A stretch of DNA of 41,201 nt from an uncultured Colwellia sp. (GCA_913049915.1 CAJWZC010000027.1:1-41201), one strand, 5' to 3'; shown: positions 1-9,067, counted from the first letter of the stretch. Made by a program: numbers and translations. Notes: generated by a model from the letters alone, not told the origin.

Positions 1-550
1 AGAATAAGTTTGATTGTTTGTTTTTAGAAACACGTTTGGCTAATGCCATGGCTTCTGCTGCAGCGGTAGATTCATCTAATAATGACGCTGAAGCTAGGTC
101 AAGACCAGTAAGGTCTATACACATTTGTTGGAAGTTTAATAATGATTCTAAACGCCCTTGGGCAATCTCTGGTTGATACGGCGTATACGCGGTATACCAA
201 CCTGGATTTTCTAACACGTTACGCGCAATAACGTTTGGCGTTAAAGTACCGTAATAACCTAAACCAATGTAAGTGTCGTTCACTTTATTTAAGCTAGCAA
301 CAGCTTTTAAATCAGCCAATGCTTGAACTTCTGTTTTACTCTCTTGGATGTTTGGCAAATCAGCTAAACGAATATCACTTGGTACGATTTCATCGATTAA
401 GGCATCAACCGACTCAACGCCTAGGTCTTTCAACATAGCTTGAGTTTGTGATTGACTTGGGCCAATGTGGCGACGGATGAAGTCTTCAGTTTGCTCTAGT
501 TGTGTCAACGAAGAAGGCGCTAATGAGTTAACAATTACATTTGAGGTCAT
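1..550 (-). CDS. gcvP: Glycine dehydrogenase (decarboxylating), P protein, N-terminal part
   Basis: P protein of the glycine cleavage system: PLP-dependent decarboxylation of glycine, passing the aminomethyl group to lipoyl-GcvH. About 183 N-terminal residues of a protein that is usually around 950-960 are visible; the rest lies beyond the left edge. The N-terminus reads [14 protein letters not shown], followed by the family motif FIRRHIGPS and by [11 protein letters not shown] and [15 protein letters not shown], which are typical of GcvP. The ATG is at 548-550. It is the third gene of a gcvT-gcvH-gcvP order, but a 358-bp gap with two hairpin repeats separates it from gcvH. No frameshift is seen. 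Identification is secure. Confidence 0.95.
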   Translation of the reverse strand, partial: MTSNVIVNSLAPSSLTQLEQTEDFIRRHIGPSQSQTQAMLKDLGVESVDALIDEIVPSDIRLADLPNIQESKTEVQALADLKAVASLNKVNDTYIGLGYYGTLTPNVIARNVLENPGWYTAYTPYQPEIAQGRLESLLNFQQMCIDLTGLDLASASLLDESTAAAEAMALAKRVSKNKQSNLF

Positions 551-700
551 AACAGTTTCACTTAAATAAGTTGTACTAATACAGAATAAAAGAAAGCGTC
601 AGGTTCTTATAAGAAGAAAGAGGCTTAATATTTAGAGTAGATCTAAAATTTAAATCTACTGTTTTAGCTAAGATAATCAGTCTTTAGGCAAAGCCATTAA

Positions 701-747
701 ATTACTTATTGCTGGAGCTTAGTACACTGAGTGACAAAACAAGTAAT
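701..747. repeat. Hairpin repeat, copy A (gcvP-gcvH gap)
   Basis: Imperfect hairpin: a central near-palindrome GCTTAGT-AC-ACTGAGT (717-732) inside outer arms of about 9 bp (attacttat against caagtaat). It shares its core with copies B and C around gcvH. Together with copy B it occupies much of the 551-908 gap; I see no gene in that gap. Confidence 0.6.
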
Positions 748-816
748 GCCGACTAAAGTTGATTAACTACGCTAAAATTTTTTCGTAAACAGTCAGCTGT
801 TAGGCAAGGTGCTGAA

Positions 817-864
817 GTTATGAGTTTACTGAGCTTAGTACACTAAGCGATGGAAACGAATAAC
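817..864. repeat. Hairpin repeat, copy B (gcvP-gcvH gap)
   Basis: Hairpin with a perfect core GCTTAGT-AC-ACTAAGC (833-848) and outer arms gttatgagttt / aaacgaataac (817-827 and 854-864; 9 of 11 pair). Same family as copies A and C. In an operon transcribed on the minus strand, it would form an RNA hairpin between gcvH and gcvP. Confidence 0.65.
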
Positions 865-908
865 AAAGGCAACGCAGTATAAATGCTGAATGTGACCGAA
901 AAAGAAAA

Positions 909-1298
909 TTAGTCTTCGTCGATAGATGAGGCATAACCTTCAGCATCAAGTAAGTCTTCTAACTCGCTTGCATCATCAAGTTTAACTTTAAATAACCAAC
1001 CTTCACCAAACGCATCAGAGTTAACTAACTCAGGAGCATCTTCAAGTGCTTCATTGATTTCAACAACAATACCCGAAACAGGTGCGTAAATATCTGAAGC
1101 TGCTTTAACCGATTCTGCAACAGCAACATCATCGCCAGTGCTAATTGAATCATCAACGTCTGGTAATTCAACAAATACCATGTCACCTAAAAGGCCTTGT
1201 GCGTGTTCAGTAATACCAACAGTAACGATACCGTCTATTGCTACGCTAACCCACTCGTGAGAAGTGGCATATTTTAATTCTGAAGGGATGTTGCTCAT
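909..1298 (-). CDS. gcvH: Glycine cleavage system H protein
   Basis: Lipoyl-carrying shuttle of the glycine cleavage system: it takes the aminomethyl group from GcvP, presents it to GcvT, and is reoxidised by lipoamide dehydrogenase. The protein is 129 aa, the usual family length. It shows the conserved HEWV near residue 14, [17 protein letters not shown], and the lipoylation site ESVKAASD with the acceptor Lys at about residue 65. The ATG has an AGGATAA ribosome-binding site upstream. It lies between gcvT and gcvP, and hairpin repeats of one family sit on both sides. The acidic C-terminus (SIDED) is ordinary. Identification is secure. Confidence 0.97.
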   Translation of the reverse strand: MSNIPSELKYATSHEWVSVAIDGIVTVGITEHAQGLLGDMVFVELPDVDDSISTGDDVAVAESVKAASDIYAPVSGIVVEINEALEDAPELVNSDAFGEGWLFKVKLDDASELEDLLDAEGYASSIDED

Positions 1299-1394
1299 TT
1301 AATTTATCCTATTTAAATTTTTTAATTTAAGTGATTTTATAGCACAAAAGCTATAAAACAATACTAATAGACTGTTAACGCATCCTAAATAATT

Positions 1395-1500
1395 GTAATC
1401 GCAGTGAAGCTGTCAAATTGCGAAGCGCTGGACTTAGTTTACTAAGTGATTCCGCTGAGTCAATGCCGACAGTTAATACCTACAGTAAAACTGCGGTTAC
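1395..1500. repeat. Hairpin repeat, copy C (gcvH-gcvT gap)
   Basis: Longest and best copy of the family: outer arms gtaatcgcagt / actgcggttac (10 of 11 pair), inner arms gctgtc / gacagt and agcg / cgct, and a perfect core ACTTAGT-TT-ACTAAGT (1432-1447). The core differs from copy B at the outer base pair, with both sides changed (G-C to A-T). The right arm ends 16 bp from the gcvT stop codon. Confidence 0.65.
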
Positions 1501-1516
1501 TAGTATGACGGATGGA

Positions 1517-2620
1517 TTAAAAAACTTTTTTGCCATTACGAACAAAGCTTGGCTTAGTTACCGTAACTTTAACTAATTTTTTACGCATTTCAACTTCAAC
1601 AACGTCACCTACTTTTACGCTACGTGGTACACGTGCTAAAGCAACTGAATGGCCTAATGTTGGAGAGAAAGTACCTGAAGTAATGATTCCTTCAAAAAGA
1701 GGACCGTTACCAAGTTCCGTGACCACTTTTTGGCCTGTGCGTAATACACCCTTCTCTTTAAGAGCTAAACCAACAAGCTTAGGTTGATCACCGGATGCTT
1801 TTTGTGCTGTTAAGACGTCACGACCAATAAAGTCACGGTCGGTAGGTTCCCAGCTAATTGTCCACGCCATGTTAGCGGCGATTGGCGAAACTGTTTCGTC
1901 CATATCTAAACCGTAAAGGTTCATACCAGCTTCTAAACGTAAAGTATCACGCGCACCTAAACCACATGGTACTACACCAACATCTAATAGTTTTTGCCAA
2001 AAATCTTCTGCTGCACTTTCAGGCACGATAATTTCGTAGCCATTTTCACCTGTGTAACCTGTAGTAGCGATGAACAAATCACCCACTTGTACACCAAAAA
2101 ATGGCTTCATGCCTTCAACAGCAGCACTTTCTTCTGTAGAAAGTAAGGTAGCTACTTTAGTTATTGCTGCAGGGCCTTGAACAGCGATCATACCGTATTC
2201 AGGACGTTCAGTAATGGTTAGATCAAAACCTACCGCTTGCTTACTCATCCACGCAAGATCTTTAACACGCGTCGCTGAGTTAACCACTAAGCGGTAGTTA
2301 GTGTCTGAAAAGAAGTAAATGATTAAATCATCAATCACGCCGCCTTCTTCATTCAACATGCCTGTATATAACGCTTTACCCGGTGTCGTTAATTTTGCAA
2401 CATCGTTGATGACTAAACGACGTAAGAAGTCTTTTGCATCAGTGCCTTGCACATCGACAATAGTCATGTGTGAAACATCAAACATGCCAGCATTAGTTCT
2501 TACAGCATGGTGCTCTTCGATTTGAGAGCCATAGTTAATAGGCATTTCCCAGCCAAAGAAATCAACCATTTTTGCGCCTGAGGCTAAATGCTTTGCATGT
2601 AATACTGTTTTATTAGTCAT
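1517..2620 (-). CDS. gcvT: Aminomethyltransferase, T protein of glycine cleavage
   Basis: T protein: transfers the methylene group from aminomethyl-lipoyl-GcvH to tetrahydrofolate and releases ammonia. With the start at 2618-2620 the protein is 367 aa (E. coli 364) and begins [12 protein letters not shown]. That ATG has an AGGTGG ribosome-binding site 6 bases upstream. The frame stays open 12 codons further up, but those codons do not resemble the family. Motifs: [40 protein letters not shown] and [18 protein letters not shown]. It is the first gene of the gcvTHP group. No glycine riboswitch is recognisable upstream. Confidence 0.96.
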   Translation of the reverse strand: MTNKTVLHAKHLASGAKMVDFFGWEMPINYGSQIEEHHAVRTNAGMFDVSHMTIVDVQGTDAKDFLRRLVINDVAKLTTPGKALYTGMLNEEGGVIDDLIIYFFSDTNYRLVVNSATRVKDLAWMSKQAVGFDLTITERPEYGMIAVQGPAAITKVATLLSTEESAAVEGMKPFFGVQVGDLFIATTGYTGENGYEIIVPESAAEDFWQKLLDVGVVPCGLGARDTLRLEAGMNLYGLDMDETVSPIAANMAWTISWEPTDRDFIGRDVLTAQKASGDQPKLVGLALKEKGVLRTGQKVVTELGNGPLFEGIITSGTFSPTLGHSVALARVPRSVKVGDVVEVEMRKKLVKVTVTKPSFVRNGKKVF

Positions 2621-2815
2621 GTGTTCCACCTGAGAGTGATCAAAATAAATAATCAAATTTCACTAATTATAGCTGTCACTTACCGTTGATTCAACAGTAA
2701 AAACTACAATTAAAAAATATAAACCCATGTTTTATGGAATATCAGAATTATATTTTTAAAATGGCGATGTTATGAAATTAATAGCATTATTTTTTAGCTG
2801 TTCGAGCTACAGAAC

Positions 2816-2849
2816 AAATAAAAGCCAATAATTTTATTAGCTTTTATTT
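2816..2849 (-). terminator. Possible terminator hairpin after ubiI
   Basis: Perfect 10-bp inverted repeat aaataaaagc / gcttttattt with a 14-base loop, 47 bp beyond the ubiI stop. The stem is A/T-rich and the T-run after it is weak, so it is only a candidate end for the ubiI transcript. Confidence 0.35.
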
Positions 2850-2895
2850 ATTGATAGTTACCATATCAGTTACTTATACGCGGATACTAGTAGCG

Positions 2896-4230
2896 TTAAA
2901 GCGTATCTTTTTGGTAAGCAATTTCAGGCAGATCGGCCTTAATACCTAGTGCTTGAGCAATCAGAAGGTTTTTAGCGGGAGCAAAATTGTTAATTAGATT
3001 CATACCTATACCACGCAGTAATTTTATTGGTGACTGCTGCGGAGTAAAAGCTTGTTTAATACCAGACATGGCCGCTATCATTTCAGTAGCTTCACTTTTG
3101 CGCCAGCGCGAGAATGCTTTTAGGTCTGAGCTATTAACAAATTCATTATAACTTTCATCATGTTCGCTAAGTTTTACTGTTAACGTTTGTGCTAAAGCTG
3201 CGGCATCAAGTAAACCTAAGTTAACGCCCTGGCCTGCGAGCGGATGAATAGTATGCGCTGCATCGCCAATGAGCACGACGCGCTCTTTTACAAAGTCTTG
3301 TGCTAAGCGCATAGTCAGTGGATAAGTAAATCGTTCACTTTTAAGGGTAATATCACCTAATTTACCGTCACTGGCTGCCGTTAATTCTTTGGCAAAGTCA
3401 GTTTCATCAAGTGTCATTAAACGCTGGGCATCTTCCGGTGAAGTTGAATAAACGATAGAACAGTGATTATCTAGAGAACCAGCATTTTCATCTAAGGTTT
3501 TTTGTTTTAACGATAAATATTTAGAAGATAAGTGTTTTAAAGGTAAAAAGGCTAAGGGCCCCGTTGGTAAAAAAACCTGCCAAGCGGTGTTTTTGTGACC
3601 TTGAGGACATGCTACTGTCGCAACAATGGCATGATGATCGTAATCTTTAAAGATCATCGCTATGTTCATTTGTTTGCGTACCCATGAATTAGCGCCATCT
3701 GCGCCAACAACAAGTTTAGCAATAATAGGTGGTGTTGGTGGGCTGCTATTACCGTCAAGAGAAGTATCATTAGCGAAGGAGGCAAAAATTTCACTCTCGC
3801 CTTGGCTAATACTAGCTAACTTATTATCGTTGAAAAAGTGAATGCCTTCATCAAGCTCGGCTTGCTGCCATAAAGCGTGACGAATAACTTTATTTTCAAT
3901 GATCCAGCCAAGGTTATCTTCAACAGGTAAATTTGCACTATCTTGAGCAGAGAAATCAAGCTTACCAATTCCTGCTTTGTCCCAAACATGCATGTGCTGA
4001 TAACCTTGAACTCGGCTATTTTTAATAGCAGACCAGACACCTAAATTTACAAAGATGTTTTTGCTGGCCACATTAACAGCGCTGACTCTAACGTCAATAT
4101 TGTCATCTAGATCAGTCACTGCAGATGTATCTACCATGGCTATTTTTAGCTGACTATTTTTACGTAAGGCTAATGCTAGTGTTAAACCCACCATGCCGGC
4201 ACCCACTATTAACACATCAAATTTTTGCAT
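2896..4230 (-). CDS. ubiI: FAD-dependent ubiquinone-biosynthesis hydroxylase, UbiI/VisC type
   Basis: Flavin monooxygenase of the UbiH/UbiF/VisC family. UbiI catalyses the C5 hydroxylation in aerobic ubiquinone synthesis. The protein is 444 aa, somewhat longer than E. coli UbiI (400). Seen: an N-terminal FAD fold with GAGMVGLTLALAL (residues 11-23), the mid-domain VVGADGANSWVRKQ, and the FAD-binding GDAAHTIHPLAGQGVNLGLLD. Extra length comes from polar loops, for example DTSLDGNSSPPTPP. The neighbours ubiH upstream and gcvTHP downstream match the E. coli pepP-ubiH-visC-gcvTHP order, which supports UbiI over UbiF. The substrate position is inferred from synteny. Confidence 0.85.
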   Translation of the reverse strand: MQKFDVLIVGAGMVGLTLALALRKNSQLKIAMVDTSAVTDLDDNIDVRVSAVNVASKNIFVNLGVWSAIKNSRVQGYQHMHVWDKAGIGKLDFSAQDSANLPVEDNLGWIIENKVIRHALWQQAELDEGIHFFNDNKLASISQGESEIFASFANDTSLDGNSSPPTPPIIAKLVVGADGANSWVRKQMNIAMIFKDYDHHAIVATVACPQGHKNTAWQVFLPTGPLAFLPLKHLSSKYLSLKQKTLDENAGSLDNHCSIVYSTSPEDAQRLMTLDETDFAKELTAASDGKLGDITLKSERFTYPLTMRLAQDFVKERVVLIGDAAHTIHPLAGQGVNLGLLDAAALAQTLTVKLSEHDESYNEFVNSSDLKAFSRWRKSEATEMIAAMSGIKQAFTPQQSPIKLLRGIGMNLINNFAPAKNLLIAQALGIKADLPEIAYQKDTL

Positions 4231-4296
4231 TTTGTTCTCTTTTTCAATTCAAATAATATCACGTGCATTCTCTTGCTAACTAACTATGAGCATAAC

Positions 4297-4494
4297 AAAA
4301 AATAAAGCCCATGGATCCCCGATTAATTGACTACGGGGATGACGCTTATGTATAGGTGAGCATCTATCATCGCGATAGCTAAAACTACCCTGTTTGACCT
4401 TAAAAAATAAAGCCATATAGATCTTTGAGGATGACGCTGATGCATAGGCGAGCATCTATCATCGCGATAACTAACACTACCCTGTTCGACCTTA
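4297..4494. repeat. Tandem direct repeat, about 100-bp unit, two copies
   Basis: Two adjacent diverged copies (4297-4401 and 4402-4494). Each begins aaaaaataaagcc, passes through ggatgacgct and gcatctatcatcgcgata, and ends accctgtt(t/c)gacctta. Copy 1 has a small extra stretch near its start (ccccg...cgggg). They fill the first half of the 446-bp gap between ubiI and ubiH; no gene is visible there. Confidence 0.7.
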
Positions 4495-4551
4495 TTAAAA
4501 TACTAACACTTGCAACCGTGATGTTCGAAGTTAAAAAACTAACTCTTACAG

Positions 4552-4586
4552 ACGTCATCCTCGAAGTCTCTGATCGAGGATGACGT
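4552..4586. repeat. Perfect 12-bp inverted repeat around ggatgacg
   Basis: Arms acgtcatcctcg (4552-4563) and cgaggatgacgt (4575-4586) with an 11-base loop. The ggatgacg motif also occurs in both tandem units just upstream, so this looks like another piece of the same extragenic repeat family. There is no T-run, so it is not a standard terminator. Confidence 0.65.
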
Positions 4587-4637
4587 GCTTTGTCTATTTC
4601 TTGTCACATCACTGTAACTAAGCGTATAACCCTATAC

Positions 4638-4683
4638 CTAATAACCAGGTCTAATAACCAGACCTGATAACCAGACCTAATAG
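4638..4683. repeat. 13-bp tandem repeat overlapping the ubiH stop codon
   Basis: Three 13-bp units, ctaataaccaggt, ctaataaccagac and ctgataaccagac (4638-4676), followed by a partial fourth, ctaatag. The first three bases of that fourth unit are the complement of the ubiH stop codon. Confidence 0.75.
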
Positions 4684-6041
4684 CCCATAGTCTTTTTAAC
4701 TAAAGCTTTTTTAAGCGGCGCAAAAACATTAAGTGCCTGTAAGCCAATATTTCGACCTGTCACCAACGGCGGTAAGTCATTAGCAAACAATGTCACCAAT
4801 GAATCGGTTAATTGAATAATTTGTTGCTGGTCTTTCGCTCTATTGATTTGATAAGCATACAATAAAGAAAAATCACCAATATCTTGATTTGCTGCCAAAG
4901 CATTTTTAACTAAGTCAGCCATCACTGAAACATCGCGTAAACCTAAGTTAAAGCCTTGCCCTGCAATAGGGTGAATGGTGTGTGAAGCATTACCTAGCAA
5001 AGCCATACGATGAAACGTTTGTCGCTCTGCTTTTAGTAACACTAATGGGTAATCATAACGTTTACCAACATGGGTAATTGCACCAAGATAACTACCAAAT
5101 GCGCATTCTAGCGCTTCTTTAAAAGCATCATCGCTTAACTTGTTAATTTCTTCTGCTTGCGCAGGTGTCATTGTCCATACTAGCGAACAGCGTGATTCAC
5201 TATTAGCTGAGCTATTCACTGAAGTACTTGGCGAAACATTACTTTGTTTAAGCAACTTTAACGGTAGCATAGCAATAGGTCCAAATTCGGTAAAACGTTC
5301 AAAGGCTTTATGATGATGGGCTTTGCTGGTAGTGACATTAGCAATAAGAGCAACTTGCTGGTAATCATCACAAGTGACCTCGATATTAGCGAGTTTTCTT
5401 ACCGGTGATTGCACGCCATCACAACCAAGTAATAACTTTGCTGATAAGACTTTACCTGACTTAAGCGTCACACATACTTGTGTCTTGTCTGCTACGTTTT
5501 CGTCTTGGACTTGTGATTGTTCTTGGCATTGCCCTAGCCAACTAATATCAGCTATTGAATCAGGACTAAACCAATGAATACTCTGCTTTTGGCTATTGTT
5601 AGCGCTACTTGTATTTTGATTTAACACTTTTAATTGCGCCTTACCAATAAGCGCCATATCAATAACATAACCTAACGCATTAACACCGTGTTGTTTGGCT
5701 GTTAACCTTGCTTTACCAAAGTGACCACGATCAGAAATATCAATAGTCGTAATGGCACTGGCATCGCCTTTTAGATATTGCCACACTCCCTGCTTAGCTA
5801 GATATTTAGCGCTACCATGAGATAGAGCCAAAACACGGGCATCAAATAAGGCATTGTCAGTTACAGGGCTTGTTTGATTAAAAGGTAGTGCTTCAATAAT
5901 AGCAATAGATAATAAGCTACCATCGTTTTTAGTTAACTTACTCAAGCTTAACGCCATTAAGCTACCAGATAAGCCGCCGCCTGAGATAATGACATCAAAA
6001 TATTGCTTATTATTTTGCGTAAAGTTTTCCATAGCGTTCAT
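4677..6041 (-). CDS. ubiH: 2-octaprenyl-6-methoxyphenol hydroxylase
   Basis: FAD-dependent monooxygenase of the UbiH family, responsible for the C1 hydroxylation in ubiquinone synthesis. The protein is 454 aa (E. coli 392). The excess is in Ser/Asn/Gln-rich loops near residues 150-190 and 270-290. FAD motifs: IISGGGLSGSLMALSL (from about residue 19), LLGCDGVQSPVRK, and LGNASHTIHPIAGQGFNLGLRD. The GN, in place of the GD of UbiI, is how UbiH itself usually reads and supports this assignment. ATG codons at 6041 and 6032 are both possible starts. It is followed by ubiI after a repeat-filled gap and preceded by pepP with a 78-bp gap holding a hairpin. Confidence 0.88.
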   Translation of the reverse strand: MNAMENFTQNNKQYFDVIISGGGLSGSLMALSLSKLTKNDGSLLSIAIIEALPFNQTSPVTDNALFDARVLALSHGSAKYLAKQGVWQYLKGDASAITTIDISDRGHFGKARLTAKQHGVNALGYVIDMALIGKAQLKVLNQNTSSANNSQKQSIHWFSPDSIADISWLGQCQEQSQVQDENVADKTQVCVTLKSGKVLSAKLLLGCDGVQSPVRKLANIEVTCDDYQQVALIANVTTSKAHHHKAFERFTEFGPIAMLPLKLLKQSNVSPSTSVNSSANSESRCSLVWTMTPAQAEEINKLSDDAFKEALECAFGSYLGAITHVGKRYDYPLVLLKAERQTFHRMALLGNASHTIHPIAGQGFNLGLRDVSVMADLVKNALAANQDIGDFSLLYAYQINRAKDQQQIIQLTDSLVTLFANDLPPLVTGRNIGLQALNVFAPLKKALVKKTMGY

Positions 6042-6059
6042 CTTAGTATTGTTATGAGT

Positions 6060-6095
6060 GTTAACTTCAGTTAGGTTTACGCAAGTGAAGTTAAC
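6060..6095. repeat. Perfect 10-bp inverted repeat between pepP and ubiH
   Basis: Arms gttaacttca (6060-6069) and tgaagttaac (6086-6095), 16-base loop, about 20 bp upstream of the ubiH start. No T-run follows on either strand. It could be an RNA processing or attenuation hairpin, or a protein site; the sequence does not decide. Confidence 0.5.
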
Positions 6096-6119
6096 CTTGT
6101 ATTAATTAAGTTATACTTT

Positions 6120-7508
6120 CTACGTTTCTTTCATTAACGCTTCAATGTCTTCAATCGTTTGAGGCGAATTAACGCTAAAGTTTTCAAAACCAGTTTCAGT
6201 TACGGCGATGTTATCTTCAATACGTACACCAATACCGCGCCACTTTGCGTCAACGCTTAAATCGGTAAGTGGAATATAAATACCAGGCTCGATAGTCATT
6301 ACCATACCTTGTTCAAATGCACGCAGCTGTTCTCTGTTGCTATTGATATTATAATCACCAACATCATGTACATCCAAACCTAACCAATGACCAAGACCGT
6401 GAATAAAGTATTCTTTTATTTTTTTATCACTAATCAGTTTGGTTAGGTCACCTTGAAATATACCTAAATCAACTAAACCTTGTGTTAAAAAAGCATTCGT
6501 TAATACATTGAGCTTGGCAAAACACATACCTGGTTTAATAGCGTTAATGGCGAGATTTTTGGCATCAAGCACTAATTGATAAATAGCTTTTTGTTCTTGG
6601 GTATATTTTCCATTTACAGGAAAGGTACGGGTAATATCAGCGGCATAACCGGCTAACTCGGCCCCAGCATCAATAAGTAATAATTCATTGTCTTTTAACA
6701 CATCGCTATTAGCAGTATAGTGAAGAATATTAGCATTATCACCACCAGCAACAATACTTGCATAAGCTGGATGTCTGGCGCCATGGAGGGCAAATTCATG
6801 CAGAATGTCTGCTTCGACTTGATATTCAAACTTACCGACAAAGCAGTTTTGCATAGCGCGCTGATGGGCTAATCCTGAAATGTGGTTAGCTTGGCGCATC
6901 AATGCTAATTCATTATCGGTTTTAATTAAACGTAGCTCAGCAAGAATAGGATCAGCATCGTTTAGTTGCTGTGGTGCTTTAGCACCTTGACGAATACTAC
7001 TTTTTACTTGCTTTAACCAAGTAAAAACTTGCACAGCAAAACTATGGTCACTAAAACCAAAGAAGACTTGGCTTTTACCATTAAGATAATCAGACAGTAA
7101 GTTGTCAATTTCAGCGACTTCAAAGCTTTTATCTACGCCATAATCTTGTACCGCTTTAAGTTGACCAACACGGCGACCTTGCCAGATTTCATGTAAAGGG
7201 TCTTTAGGCAGTGAAAATAAAATAGACTCGGTACTACCCTGCTCATTTTTGAGTAAAACTAACAATGCATCGGGTTCATTAAAACCCGTTAAATAGAAAA
7301 AGTTCTTATTCTGACAAAACGCATATTCAGTATCGTTGCTGCGAGTCAATTCATTAGCCGCTGGAAATAAAGCAATACTGTTATTCGGCATTTTCGCCAT
7401 AAATGCTGCGCGGTGTTTATCATAATCACCTAAGGGTAACAGACTTATTACTGGTTCACTTAACTGCGCATTATTCAACGATGTTTCGTTAAAGGGTATT
7501 GAGGTCAT
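6120..7508 (-). CDS. pepP: Xaa-Pro aminopeptidase P
   Basis: Cytoplasmic metallopeptidase that removes N-terminal residues preceding proline. The protein is 462 aa (E. coli 441). It has an N-terminal creatinase-like domain (about 20-190) and a C-terminal pita-bread domain. The five metal ligands can be placed: D280 (LLIDAG), D291 (ADITRTFP), H374 (GLGHWLGLD), E407 (TIEPGIYIP) and E431 (VRIEDN), at spacings close to E. coli D260/D271/H354/E383/E406. It stands between ygfB and ubiH as in enterobacteria, with gaps under 100 bp, so co-transcription is likely. Confidence 0.95.
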   Translation of the reverse strand: MTSIPFNETSLNNAQLSEPVISLLPLGDYDKHRAAFMAKMPNNSIALFPAANELTRSNDTEYAFCQNKNFFYLTGFNEPDALLVLLKNEQGSTESILFSLPKDPLHEIWQGRRVGQLKAVQDYGVDKSFEVAEIDNLLSDYLNGKSQVFFGFSDHSFAVQVFTWLKQVKSSIRQGAKAPQQLNDADPILAELRLIKTDNELALMRQANHISGLAHQRAMQNCFVGKFEYQVEADILHEFALHGARHPAYASIVAGGDNANILHYTANSDVLKDNELLLIDAGAELAGYAADITRTFPVNGKYTQEQKAIYQLVLDAKNLAINAIKPGMCFAKLNVLTNAFLTQGLVDLGIFQGDLTKLISDKKIKEYFIHGLGHWLGLDVHDVGDYNINSNREQLRAFEQGMVMTIEPGIYIPLTDLSVDAKWRGIGVRIEDNIAVTETGFENFSVNSPQTIEDIEALMKET

Positions 7509-7598
7509 AGTATTATTCGCGCCTATTTATTGTTGTTATAACTCTATTAATAATAACGACTAAGCTTACGAGTTAGACGTTACTCACTAATAGTAAGG

Positions 7599-8201
7599 TT
7601 AGTGAATAATTTTTTTGTCTGCACTGTTACTTTCATGGTTAGGTGGTGTTGCTAGTTCACTAAAGCACAATAAAGCTGAAATGCGAACATACTCACTAAT
7701 CTCAAAGTACGCTTGCTCTGTATCTTCATCTTCATCCATTTCGTCAGATAAGTTAGCAATTTCACTAAAGTCTGTAAGTACTTCTTTAACTTCTTCAGAA
7801 ACAATTGGGCTATCTTTATGTTCTAAACCAAAACCTAGGTTAAAACCTTGTACCCAGACACTTAATGCATGACCACGTTCAGCCATACTGTCATCGTCAT
7901 CCGGTAGTAATAGAGTAAAGCTATAACTGTCATCTAGTATGCTAGTCCACAATTCACTGTACAATTGCTTGAGTGCTTTTTTCACTGCCGTTGGAAAGCC
8001 ATCACTTTCATTGAATAAATCATGAAGCATGGCTACATATCCTTGATTTTCAAATTCAAAACCTGCACAAACTAACCCAGTTAATACACCGTGAATTTCA
8101 CTGGCATGGCATTTCACATCTTCACTAGTCAAAATGGCTTGCAAAGAGGCAAAGTCCATTGCATTATTTTGGGTATCGATATTTGAGTTTGATTCAGTCA
8201 T
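7599..8201 (-). CDS. ygfB: UPF0149 family protein YgfB
   Basis: 200-aa member of the UPF0149/YgfB family, a mostly helical acidic cytoplasmic protein conserved upstream of pepP in gammaproteobacteria. Seen: SEIHGVLTGLVCAG near residues 35-48, ELWTSILDDSYSFTLLLPDDDD, and a C-terminal WVQGFNLGFG and VRISALLCFSEL. The ATG is at 8199-8201. It is the first gene of the ygfB-pepP-ubiH-ubiI group and is divergent from zapA, as in E. coli. In Pseudomonas, YgfB has been reported to affect antibiotic-response regulation; whether that applies here is unknown. Confidence 0.88.
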   Translation of the reverse strand: MTESNSNIDTQNNAMDFASLQAILTSEDVKCHASEIHGVLTGLVCAGFEFENQGYVAMLHDLFNESDGFPTAVKKALKQLYSELWTSILDDSYSFTLLLPDDDDSMAERGHALSVWVQGFNLGFGLEHKDSPIVSEEVKEVLTDFSEIANLSDEMDEDEDTEQAYFEISEYVRISALLCFSELATPPNHESNSADKKIIH

Positions 8202-8264
8202 GATTTACTTTCTATATTTGCTGGAAGTTATGATAACTATGGTATCACTGCCGAAAATGACAGA

Positions 8265-8530
8265 AAAGGAAATAATATCAATTCCAATAAGTTTCTTCCC
8301 ACTCAGCGAGAGTTAAAAGGCTTAGAAGCAAGGCGTTGATTGAAGATAATGGTTATTCAGGAGAATAAGCTCAGGATAATTGCTCCTGCATTATCTAATA
8401 AGGTACTTCCTGTACCGTCTGGATTCTCTAATAAGCTGCATCCATGCAGCGTCCTTGTCAAAATCAACAACACAGGCTGTAAGCCTTTTAAACTCGATCT
8501 TGGGGAGTTTTCTAGCGATTCGATAACCGC
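8265..8530. repeat. Nested-palindrome extragenic element between ygfB and zapA
   Basis: A non-coding element in the 557-bp divergent gap. Outer arms gagttaaaaggctt (about 8308-8322) and aagccttttaaactc (about 8480-8495) pair with one extra base. Inside lie agataatg / cattatct (8344-8351, 8389-8396), caggag / ctcctg, ggtac-ttcct-gtacc, a perfect gctgcat-cc-atgcagc, and aggct-gta-agcct. Short open frames across it look spurious. The remainder to 8758 is A/T-rich and should hold the zapA promoter. Confidence 0.55.
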
Positions 8531-8758
8531 ACATAATGTATTTCATATAGAATAACTATATACAAAAAAATTCTATTTGTTATCAAACCGCTGGCAAGCT
8601 CTGAGTGTGAACTAACTTAATGGACTTAGTAGAACAGAAAATGCCCATAAACTGTGCTATTTACTTGCATAGAGAGCCCAGCATCGCTATTATAAAAATA
8701 ATGGACTAAAAAAGCTTTTTTTGGCTATATTATTAATAATACTTGGAATTTTGTGTAA

Positions 8759-9067
8759 ATGTCGCAACGAACCGTAGAAATCAACATTGTTGATCGCAAG
8801 CTAAAAATTGCTTGTCCCATAGGGCAAGAAACCGCCTTATTATCTGCGGCACAGGAATTAAGTGATCGTTTAACGAAAGCTGGTGCTAGCAAAGCGATTG
8901 GTAGTCCTGAGCAAACGTTATTAATGACCGCCTTAAATTTAGCTAATGATTTGTTGAAAACCCAACAACAATTAAAAATTGAACAACAAGGTAATCAACA
9001 AAAAATCACATTATTGCAATCAACTATTGAACAAGCTATTTCCCATACCAAGCAAAAAATAGCCTAA
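8759..9067 (+). CDS. zapA: Cell division protein ZapA
   Basis: Small FtsZ-binding protein that stabilises the Z ring. It is 102 aa (E. coli 109). It has an N-terminal beta/alpha head (VEINIVDRKLKIACPIGQE, residues 6-24), the conserved AAQELSDRL and LLMTALNLANDLL helices, and a C-terminal coiled coil rich in Gln and Lys (about 65-102). It is divergent from ygfB and lies just upstream of the 6S RNA gene, the arrangement usual in gammaproteobacteria. The ribosome-binding site is weak. Confidence 0.9.
   Translation: MSQRTVEINIVDRKLKIACPIGQETALLSAAQELSDRLTKAGASKAIGSPEQTLLMTALNLANDLLKTQQQLKIEQQGNQQKITLLQSTIEQAISHTKQKIA

Noticed and set aside
2621..2895. Glycine riboswitch before gcvT
   Set aside because: Common in Vibrio and others, but I see none of the conserved aptamer motifs in the leader.
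8340..8555. Small plus-strand reading frame of 71 codons
   Set aside because: It lies across the nested palindromes and has unnatural residue use; judged spurious.
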